DNA of 13,055 nt. Source: an uncultured Gemmatimonadota bacterium (lineage in GTDB: Bacteria > Gemmatimonadota > Gemmatimonadetes > Gemmatimonadales > Gemmatimonadaceae). The stretch lies in assembly GCA_946480295.1 (NCBI GenBank), contig CAMLIT010000123.1, forward strand, positions 1-13,055. The letters are read 5' to 3'. The position numbers and the translations under genes were made by a program. The first letter of the stretch is position 1. Each line of letters opens with the position of its first letter. Positions 6,294 to 12,903 of the stretch are shown in pieces. The notes under the pieces were generated by a model. The model had not been told where the DNA came from. It made no database searches and saw only the letters and a program-made list of their open reading frames with translations.

Positions 6294-8561
6294 TCAGTGG
6301 CACTTCCCGCTCCCCGCATCCGTGAACGTCGCGCCGGGAATCGGGATGAACTGCCAGTCGTAGCTGCTCGCGTGCAGCGTCAGCTTCAGCACGCCGAACG
6401 AGGTGTTGTCGCGCACCTCGAGGTTCGGCGCCGGCGGCAGGAGCTCGTAGTGGCTCTCCCCGCCCGTGCCCGCAGTGAACTGCCGGATGCCGCGCACCGT
6501 GTCCACCACCTCGCCCGGCGTCTGCGGCGCGTAGCGCTCGTAGAGATGCCAGTGCCCGTTGATCACGATCTCGGCACCGTACGCGTACAGGTCGTCCCAG
6601 AAGGGCTTCACGAACCCGTTGATGTGCCAGTCGCCCTCGTAGAAGAGCGGATGGTGCCACATCGCGAGCGTGCACCGCTTCGTGTTCGCGGCGAGGTCGG
6701 CCCGCAGCCACAGCTCCTGCGGTGAGCCGCGCGACGTCGCCACCGAGTCCTTGTTGCTGTTCAGGACGATGATGTGCCACGCCCCGACGTCGTAGCTGTA
6801 GTAGCCCTTTCCGCGATCGCCCGCCGCCGCGCCGAAGTAGTTGAAGTACGCCTGGGAGTCGGTGAGGTAGTCGTGATTCCCCAGCGTCGGCTTCGTGCGG
6901 CTCTTCTGCCGCCCCCACGTCGGGTCGTAGCAGTAGGTGAAGGTGGAATCGGTGGCGGGATAGACGTTGTCGCCGAGCGTGAACACCGTGCCGGGGATGC
7001 TGTCCAGCAGCGCCGCCGTGGCCTTCGACGCCGAGCCGTTGCAGTGGACGATGTCCCCCGCGCCGACGATCGTGACCGGAGCGAGTGCGGTGACGACGAC
7101 GTCGCTCGCGCCGGTCGCGCCGTCCGCGTCCGTCACGATGACGTGGACGGTGTAGCTGCCCGACGCGGCGTAGCTGTGCGCGGCGGAGATCGCGCCGGGC
7201 TCCGTGCCCGCCGTACCCGTCGCGATCGGCGTGGCGTCCCCCCAATCGACGGCGTAGCGCCACGGCCCGTCGCCACTCCCCGCGTCGGTGAAGGTCGCGG
7301 CGAGCTGCGCGGCGGTGCCCGTGTCGATGGTCGTGTCGTGCCCCGCCCTCACCACCGGCGCGGCGTTGGCGATCGTCACCGTGCTCGATGCCGTGTCCGT
7401 CCAGCCGCCGGGATAGGTCGCGGTGAGGATGACGGTGTACGTCGAGTCGTGGGTGTAGGCGTGCGTCGGCTTCGCGCCCTCGCCCGTGCTCCCGTCGCCG
7501 AAGCTCCACGCATAGGACAGCGGCGCCGTCTCCGAGTCCGCCGACGCGCTGCCGTCGAACTGGACGACGCTCCCCTCGATGCCGCGGTACGGACCGCCGG
7601 CGTTCGGCACGGGCGGCGCGCCATGACACGCGGTGTACCCGGAATCCGAGAAGGTCCGGCCGCGCACGGGGACGAACCGCCAGCGGTAGCCGCCCGATTC
7701 GAGGGCCACCTCGAGGACGCCGAACGAGCTGCGATCGCGCACCTCGCTCGTCGGGTACGGCGTGCCGAACGCGCTCCCGAGGTCGTAGCCGCCGGTGCCG
7801 ACGATGAACTCGCGGATGCCGTACACCGAGTCGGCGACGCCGTCCGGCGTCTGCGGCATGAAGCGCTCGTAGTTGCGGGCGTGCGCGTTGAGGACGACAT
7901 CCGCCCCGTACGCGTACAGGTCGTCCCACAATGGCTTGATCGTCGGACGCGTGTAGCCGCTCGTGCTCGACCAGAAGAGCGGATGATGCCAGTAGGCGAG
8001 CGTGCAGCGCCGCGTGTTCGCGGCGAGGTCGGCCCGGAGCCACTTCTCCTGGCTCGAGCCGACGTTCTTGGCGGCGTTGCTGTTCAGGACGACGATGTGC
8101 CAGTCGCCGACGTCGTAGCTGTACCAGCCCTTCGTCGGATCGCCGGCGAGCGCGCCGTAGTACGCGTAGTAGCCCGGCGCGGTGCTCGTCGAATACTCCA
8201 CGTCGCCGGGCGTGGGCCGCGTGCGGGCCCGGTGCCGCCCCCACGCCGGATCGTAGCAGTACGCGAAGGCGCTGTCGCTGCCGCTCGGGTACGCGTCGTC
8301 GCCGAGCGAGACCACGGTGCCGCTGATCGTGTCGAGCAGCGCCGCCGTCGCCTGCGCGCCCGTGCCGTCGCAGCGCGCGATCTCCCCGGCCCCGACGAGG
8401 ATCGGCGCGCCCGGGTCGATCATGTCGAGCGAAGGCTTCGCGGACGCTCCACGCAGCGCCAGCGGGTGATCCGGCTGGCCGCAGCTGCCGACGAGCGCGG
8501 CCAGCACGGCGAGGGCGAGGACGATACACGATCCGATCGCGGACACACGCGGTGCTGGCAT
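6294..8561 (-). CDS. Lipoprotein with degenerate MPE, two PKD domains and an intact MPE
   Basis: This is a 755-residue protein. The signal peptide ends in LVGSC with lipid-anchor Cys27. Domain 1 (about 52-312) is a phosphoesterase fold with damaged ligand motifs: GEIA (Glu60 for Asp), GDDAY (Asp88, Tyr91 kept), GDVE (Asp120 and Val121 for Asn-His), WHH (His192 kept) and AHAR (His227 kept, Arg229 for His). Two PKD domains follow, one canonical (about 317-398, SYAWSFGDGST) and one variant with DWGD (about 401-491). Domain 2 (about 494-755) is intact: GDIV (Asp503), GDNVY (Asp531, Tyr534), GNHD (Asn562, His563), WHH (His636) and GHWH (His670, His672), ending DAGSGKCH. The first domain is therefore probably a pseudoenzyme with a binding or scaffold role, and the second the catalyst. 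The ATG at 8561 is preferred over 8609 because it has GGAGG upstream and directly precedes the signal peptide. Confidence 0.88.
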   Translation of the reverse strand: MPAPRVSAIGSCIVLALAVLAALVGSCGQPDHPLALRGASAKPSLDMIDPGAPILVGAGEIARCDGTGAQATAALLDTISGTVVSLGDDAYPSGSDSAFAYCYDPAWGRHRARTRPTPGDVEYSTSTAPGYYAYYGALAGDPTKGWYSYDVGDWHIVVLNSNAAKNVGSSQEKWLRADLAANTRRCTLAYWHHPLFWSSTSGYTRPTIKPLWDDLYAYGADVVLNAHARNYERFMPQTPDGVADSVYGIREFIVGTGGYDLGSAFGTPYPTSEVRDRSSFGVLEVALESGGYRWRFVPVRGRTFSDSGYTACHGAPPVPNAGGPYRGIEGSVVQFDGSASADSETAPLSYAWSFGDGSTGEGAKPTHAYTHDSTYTVILTATYPGGWTDTASSTVTIANAAPVVRAGHDTTIDTGTAAQLAATFTDAGSGDGPWRYAVDWGDATPIATGTAGTEPGAISAAHSYAASGSYTVHVIVTDADGATGASDVVVTALAPVTIVGAGDIVHCNGSASKATAALLDSIPGTVFTLGDNVYPATDSTFTYCYDPTWGRQKSRTKPTLGNHDYLTDSQAYFNYFGAAAGDRGKGYYSYDVGAWHIIVLNSNKDSVATSRGSPQELWLRADLAANTKRCTLAMWHHPLFYEGDWHINGFVKPFWDDLYAYGAEIVINGHWHLYERYAPQTPGEVVDTVRGIRQFTAGTGGESHYELLPPAPNLEVRDNTSFGVLKLTLHASSYDWQFIPIPGATFTDAGSGKCH

Positions 8562-8571
8562 CGGCGTCGAG

Positions 8572-8576
8572 CCTCC
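8572..8576 (-). promoter_or_regulatory. Shine-Dalgarno of the MPE-PKD-PKD-MPE gene
   Basis: GGAGG on the minus strand, 10 nt before ATG 8561. It decides this start over the in-frame ATG 48 nt upstream, which would add residues before a ready-made signal peptide. Confidence 0.6.
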
Positions 8577-8635
8577 GGGGTGCCCGAGCGATGCTCGGGT
8601 CGGAAACATGGCCTGGGTGGAGCCGGGCAGGCACC

Positions 8636-8677
8636 ACGCTAGCGAGCGGCGTTTGGCGCGGCAATCAGGAATTTTTT
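8636..8677 (-). promoter_or_regulatory. Candidate sigma70-like promoter for the minus-strand MPE gene
   Basis: On the minus strand: an AAAAAATT tract (8677-8670), then TTGCCG (8664-8659, 4 of 6 against TTGACA), a 17-bp spacer and TAGCGT (8641-8636, 3 of 6 against TATAAT). The A-tract is in the place of an UP element and is the longest A/T run in the locus. The -10 match is weak. Confidence 0.3.
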
Positions 8678-9016
8678 CGCGCAGCTCACTTCGGCGCCCT
8701 CACGATCGACGGTGTCACGCACGAGGTCGCCTGGCCATACGCGCGCCGTGCGGAACGCCCCGACAAGTCGGACGCGACTCCCCGACTGTGCCGTCGCCGA
8801 CATCTCATATCGTGTCCTCTCGGCGATCCGGCGGTGCCGCCGTCGATTCGCCGCCGTGAAGCCGCGATGGCCCGGGTGTCGACGACGTCGATGCACTCCG
8901 GCGCGCCTGCCCGCGGCAGCGCTGGCCGATGTGATCAGTGATCGCTGATGGCGCCCCCGATGCCGGCGGCGCCATTCGACGATCGTCGCCGCGCTGGGGG
9001 TGGGCTGGCAGCGAGG

Positions 9017-9032
9017 GTGCCCGAACGGGCAC
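9017..9032. promoter_or_regulatory. 16-bp dyad upstream of the large MPE-PKD gene (possible operator)
   Basis: GTGCCCGAACGGGCAC has 7-bp perfect arms around AA and lies 41 bp before ATG 9073. Its size suits a dimeric repressor or a leader hairpin. No regulator gene is present nearby. Confidence 0.35.
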
Positions 9033-9062
9033 GCGCACACTCCCGGATCAGAACTCACACGC

Positions 9063-9066
9063 GGAG
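9063..9066 (+). promoter_or_regulatory. Shine-Dalgarno of the large MPE-PKD gene
   Basis: GGAG with a 6-nt spacer to ATG 9073, just before a basic-then-hydrophobic signal sequence. An in-frame GTG at 8938 would put 45 unrelated residues before the signal and is rejected. Confidence 0.65.
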
Positions 9067-9072
9067 TGCGCC

Positions 9073-12000
9073 ATGCACCGCCGAGCGTCGGGAATCCGGA
9101 GCCGATGGCTTTCCATCCTTTCGATCACGCTGCTCCTCGCCTGCACCGACAACATGGGGCCGACGCACCGCCTGCGCATGCCGGGCGGCCCCCGCTTCGC
9201 CTCCACCGGCGCGAGCGTGGTCCGGCTGATCGGCGCCGGCGACATCGCGAGATGCGATCCCGCGGTCGTGCAGGACTCCGAGACCGCCGTACAGGTCGAG
9301 AACTATCTCGCGCAGTGGCCGGACGCGATCGTGTACACGGTCGGCGACAACACGGGTGAGAGTGGCACCGCCGCGGAGTACGCCAACTGCTACGATCCGA
9401 CGTGGGGCCGCTTCAAGGCGAAGACGCGCCCGGCCATCGGCAACCATGAATACACCCTTGGCAACGCGACGCCGACCTTCGACTACTTCGGCGCGCTCGT
9501 CGGCCCGCGCGACCTCGGCTACTACAGCTACGACGCGGGCACCTGGCACGTCGTGGTGCTCAACAGCAACTCGGAGTACGTGTCCACCGACGGGGGCTCG
9601 ACGCAGGAGACGTGGCTGAGGAACGATCTCGCGGCCAACACGAAGTCGTGCATCCTCGCCTACTGGCACCACCCGCGTTTCTATTCCACCTCCAGCGGGA
9701 GCTGGGGGCTGTCGGAGCGGATGACGCAGGAATGGCGCGATCTCTACGACGCCGGCGCCACGCTCGTCCTCAACGGCGACCGGCATCTGTACGAGCGCTT
9801 CGCGCCGCAGGACCTGTACGGCAATCCGACGCCGCGCGGCATCCGCGAGATCATCGTGGGGACGGGCGGGCGCTGGTACGACTCGCAGCCCACGACCGTG
9901 GCGCCGAACAGCGAGGTCCAGAAGGGCGGGGTCTACGGCGTCATGGAGCTGCAGCTCGGCGACGGCTGGTACTCGTGGAACTTCATGCCCGTCCCCGGCA
10001 CGTCGTCGTTCACCGATTCGGGTACCGGCCAGTGTGTCGACAGGAGCGCCGCGTACGCGCCGGTCGCGAAGGCGGGTGGACCGTACTGGGGCAGCGCCGG
10101 GACGGCGGTGGCGTTCTACGGCGGCGATTCCTTCGATCCCGGCAGCGCCCTCCCGCTCACGTACGCGTGGACTTTCGGCGACGGCGGTACCGGCACGGGC
10201 GCCGCGCCCACGCACACGTATGCCGCGGCCGGGAGCTACACGGTCACGCTGACGGTGACCGACGGCTCCGGCACCACGAGCACGACGGCGACGTCGACGG
10301 CCACCATCGCTCCGGCGAGCCCGCCGCCGACGGGATCTGTCGCGCGGCTGATCGGCGCCGGCAACATCGGCAACTGCTCGAGCAGCCACGACTCCGTCAC
10401 CGCGGTGCAGATCGTCAACTACCTCGCACAGTGGCCGGACGCCGCCGTGTACACGTTGGGCGACAACGCCGGCGACGACGGTTCGGCGCAGGACTACACG
10501 AACTGCTACGCCCCGACGTGGGGCCGGTTCGAGTCGGCGACGCGCCCGGCGTTAGGCAACCACGAGTACACCCTCGGCAACGCGACCGCGACCTTCGACT
10601 ACTTCGGGGCCAACGCCGGCCCGCGCGACCTGGGCTACTACAGCTACGACGCCGGCGCGTGGCACGTCGTGGTGCTGAACAGCAATGCGGACTACGTGCC
10701 CACCGCCGCCGGCTCCGCGCAGGAGACCTGGCTGAAGAACGACCTGGCGGTGAACACGAAGCCGTGCATCCTGGCGTACTGGCACCTGCAACGGTTCAAC
10801 TCGACCTCGAGCAGCACCTACGGATCGTCGAGCCGCATGCGGCAGATGTGGGTCGATCTCTACGTCGCCGGCGCCACGCTCATCCTGAGCGGCGATGCGC
10901 ACCAGTACGAGCGCTACGCGCCGCAGGATGCCGACGGGAATCCGTCTCCGCGCGGCATCCGGCAGTTCATCGTCGGCACGGGCGGGAAGACCGTGAACGC
11001 ACAGCCGACGACGATCGCGCCGAACAGCGAGGTGCGGATCGGAGGCGCGTACGGCGTCCTGGAGCTGCAGCTCGGCGACGGCTGGTACGGCTGGAACTTC
11101 ATGGCGAGCCCGGGGAGCTCCGGCGCCGATGCCGGCACCGGCAGGTGCGTGGACAGGAGCGTCGCGTACGCGCCGATCGCCAGGGCCGGCGGTCCCTACC
11201 CCGGCACGGCGGGGGCGGCGGTCACGCTCTACGGCGGCGGCTCCTACGATCCCGACGGGAACCTCCCGCTCACCTACGCGTGGGATTTCGGCGACGGCAC
11301 GACGGGAACCGGCCAGACGCCGGCGCACGCCTACGCGGCCGCGGGGAGCTACACGATCTCCCTCACGGTCACCGATGCCACGGGCACGGTGAGCACGCCC
11401 GCCGTGTCGACCGCGACGATCGCTGCAGCGGCCAACTTCGCGCCGCGGGCGGACGCGGGCGGACCGTATTCGGCGGGCGTCGGAGCGTCCGTCGCGTTCG
11501 ACGGCAGCGCCTCGCTCGATCCCGACGGCGATCTCCCGCTCTCGTACGCGTGGGACTTCGGCGATGGCTCCACGGGTGCCGGCGTCGCGCCGACACATGC
11601 CTACGGCGCGAGCGGCACGTACACCGTCTCGCTGACCGTGACGGACGCGAAGGGACTAGCGAGCGCTCCCGCGACGGCGACGGCGACGATCGGCGGCACG
11701 ACCAATCGCGCGCCGGTCGCCGCACCCGGCGGCCCGTACACGGGCACGGTGGGCAATGCCATCACGCTCGACGGCAGCGCATCCTCCGACCCGGATGGAG
11801 ACTCGCTGACCTACGCCTGGACCTTCGGCGACGGCACCAGCGGGACGGGCGTCAGGCCGACGCATACGTACGTGAGCGCGGCGACCTTCACGATCACGCT
11901 CGTCGTCACGGATTCGCACGGCACGAGCAGCCCGGCCGCGTCGACGACGGCGAACATCACGACACCACAGAACCAGCCGCCGATCGCGAACGCGGGTGGT

Positions 12001-12780
12001 CTCTATGCGGGGCGCAAGGGCATCTCCGTCAGGTTCGACGGCAGCGGATCGACCGACCCCGACGGCAACCTGCCGCTGACCTACGCCTGGCGCTTCGGGG
12101 ACGGCGCCACCGGAAGCGGCGCGACGCCGACGCACACGTACGCGAACGTCGGAACCTACACCGTGTCCCTGACCGTCAAGGACGCCAAGGGAGCGGCGAG
12201 CGCGCCAGCCACGACCACCGCCACTATCACCACGAACCAGGCCCCGGTGGCGAATGCGGGAGCCGCCGCCTCCGGCGTCGAGGGCACGGCCGTGAGCTTC
12301 GACGGCACGGCATCCACCGATCCCGATGGCGACCTGCCGCTGACGTACGCGTGGAAGTTCGGCGACGGCGCGTCGGGCACGGGCGCCACGCCGACGCACA
12401 CCTACGCCGACAACGGCACGTACGCGGTGACCCTCACCGTCACCGACGCGCTCGGCGCGCATAGCGCGGTCGCGTCCACCACGGCCAGTGTGACGAACAC
12501 GGCGCCGGTCGTGGACGCGGGGCCGGACACGACCGCGACGATCGGGAAGGCCTACACGCTGAAGTGGATCTTCCGGGACGCGGGGACGAAGGACGCGCCG
12601 TGGACCTACACGATCGATTGGGGCGACGGCACGACCTTCAAGGGCTCGTCCAACAAGCAGAGCGCGTATATCAGCAACGGACACACGTACAAGAGCGCGG
12701 GCACCTACGCCATTCGCGTCGTCGTCACGGACAAGGACGGCGCAGTCGGCACGGGAGGACACAACGTGGTCGTGAAGTGA
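9073..12780 (+). CDS. Large lipoprotein MPE-PKD-MPE-PKD(x6) with altered metal sites
   Basis: This is a 1235-residue protein. The signal peptide has the lipobox LLAC with Cys24. MPE domain 1 (about 49-325) has GDIA (Asp57), GDNTG (Asp92 kept, Tyr replaced by Gly95), GNHE (Asn124, His125), WHH (His199) and GDRH (Asp236 for His, His238 kept). PKD 1 spans about 328-411. MPE domain 2 (about 416-697) has GNIG (Asn431 for Asp), GDNAG (Asp464, Gly467), GNHE (Asn496, His497), WH (His571) and GDAH (Asp608, His610). Then six PKD domains run to the end. Most have AGGPY at the start and YAW.FGDG in the middle, and the last is a DWGDGT variant. No C-terminal sorting signal is present. The PKD array is probably a rigid stalk or carbohydrate-contact region outside the cell. 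Activity is uncertain: the GDxH change could keep one metal, and the Asn431 copy is probably weaker or dead. The two MPE-PKD modules look like an internal duplication. Confidence 0.88.
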   Translation: MHRRASGIRSRWLSILSITLLLACTDNMGPTHRLRMPGGPRFASTGASVVRLIGAGDIARCDPAVVQDSETAVQVENYLAQWPDAIVYTVGDNTGESGTAAEYANCYDPTWGRFKAKTRPAIGNHEYTLGNATPTFDYFGALVGPRDLGYYSYDAGTWHVVVLNSNSEYVSTDGGSTQETWLRNDLAANTKSCILAYWHHPRFYSTSSGSWGLSERMTQEWRDLYDAGATLVLNGDRHLYERFAPQDLYGNPTPRGIREIIVGTGGRWYDSQPTTVAPNSEVQKGGVYGVMELQLGDGWYSWNFMPVPGTSSFTDSGTGQCVDRSAAYAPVAKAGGPYWGSAGTAVAFYGGDSFDPGSALPLTYAWTFGDGGTGTGAAPTHTYAAAGSYTVTLTVTDGSGTTSTTATSTATIAPASPPPTGSVARLIGAGNIGNCSSSHDSVTAVQIVNYLAQWPDAAVYTLGDNAGDDGSAQDYTNCYAPTWGRFESATRPALGNHEYTLGNATATFDYFGANAGPRDLGYYSYDAGAWHVVVLNSNADYVPTAAGSAQETWLKNDLAVNTKPCILAYWHLQRFNSTSSSTYGSSSRMRQMWVDLYVAGATLILSGDAHQYERYAPQDADGNPSPRGIRQFIVGTGGKTVNAQPTTIAPNSEVRIGGAYGVLELQLGDGWYGWNFMASPGSSGADAGTGRCVDRSVAYAPIARAGGPYPGTAGAAVTLYGGGSYDPDGNLPLTYAWDFGDGTTGTGQTPAHAYAAAGSYTISLTVTDATGTVSTPAVSTATIAAAANFAPRADAGGPYSAGVGASVAFDGSASLDPDGDLPLSYAWDFGDGSTGAGVAPTHAYGASGTYTVSLTVTDAKGLASAPATATATIGGTTNRAPVAAPGGPYTGTVGNAITLDGSASSDPDGDSLTYAWTFGDGTSGTGVRPTHTYVSAATFTITLVVTDSHGTSSPAASTTANITTPQNQPPIANAGGLYAGRKGISVRFDGSGSTDPDGNLPLTYAWRFGDGATGSGATPTHTYANVGTYTVSLTVKDAKGAASAPATTTATITTNQAPVANAGAAASGVEGTAVSFDGTASTDPDGDLPLTYAWKFGDGASGTGATPTHTYADNGTYAVTLTVTDALGAHSAVASTTASVTNTAPVVDAGPDTTATIGKAYTLKWIFRDAGTKDAPWTYTIDWGDGTTFKGSSNKQSAYISNGHTYKSAGTYAIRVVVTDKDGAVGTGGHNVVVK
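9220..11430 (+). repeat. Internal duplication of an MPE-PKD module
   Basis: Segment 9220-10320 and segment 10339-11430 encode the same domain pair. Long stretches are near-identical in protein (NYLAQWPDA, GNHEYTLGNAT, GPRDLGYYSYDAG, WHVVVLNSN, LQLGDGWY) and still very similar in DNA, with a spacing of about 1.1 kb. This points to fairly recent tandem duplication within the gene. Confidence 0.7.
11165..12777 (+). repeat. Tandem array of six PKD-coding units
   Basis: Units of about 250-280 bp at roughly 11165-11420, 11437-11695, 11708-11962, 11971-12232, 12238-12490 and 12500-12777. Each encodes the PKD core YAW.FGDG, THTYA and Y.V.LTVTD. The first five resemble each other in DNA. The last is a divergent type with a DWGDGT core, like the second PKD domain of the minus-strand gene. 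Confidence 0.75.
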
Positions 12781-12811
12781 GCGCATAGCCTCGAGCGCAA
12801 CTATGAAACGG

Positions 12812-12855
12812 TGGAGCCCGTCCGGACTCGCTTGGCGAGATCCGGGCGGGCTCCA
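12812..12855. terminator. Strong hairpin between convergent MPE genes (bidirectional terminator)
   Basis: TGGAGCCCGTCCGGA (12812-12826) pairs with TCCGGGCGGGCTCCA (12841-12855) with a single G-T wobble, and the inner CTCGC/GCGAG extends the stem around a TTG loop with one bulged A. The stem is about 20 bp. It lies 31 bp after the plus-strand stop and 48 bp after the minus-strand stop. There is no long T-tract, so termination may be hairpin-only. Confidence 0.65.
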
Positions 12856-12903
12856 TTCCATCGGTACTGCGTCCTGCGAACGGTCACGCGGCCGAGCCGC
12901 GAA

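Larger units (their letters stand above)
8562..9072. other. Divergent intergenic region between two MPE-PKD genes (511 bp)
   Basis: No gene is supported: open frames here lack ribosome sites and are Arg-rich. Seen in it are the candidate minus-strand promoter (8636-8677), a small dyad GATCAGTGATC (8933-8943) and a larger dyad at 9017-9032 close to the plus-strand gene. A control region shared by the two divergent genes would fit here. Confidence 0.55.

Noticed and set aside
6774..8642. A 622-residue open frame antisense to the minus-strand MPE gene
   Set aside because: Composition is V-, A-, R- and D-rich without a fold. It is a GC-skew shadow, and other long antisense frames (260-1414, 9055-10389, 11656-12861) were rejected for the same reason.
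6157..8664. An 835-residue open frame on the minus strand overlapping the MPE-PKD-PKD-MPE gene
   Set aside because: Arg-, His- and Ala-rich translation without domains, a frame shadow of the real gene in GC-rich DNA. The real frame has a lipoprotein signal and clear motifs.
8639..9058. 139-residue minus-strand frame in the divergent gap
   Set aside because: No Shine-Dalgarno and no recognisable domain. Composition is as for random GC-rich DNA, and it overlaps the start of the large gene.
9612..12464. A 950-residue open frame on the plus strand inside the large MPE-PKD gene
   Set aside because: Low-complexity RRR- and HA-rich product with periodicity copied from the PKD repeats. It has no signal peptide or motif.
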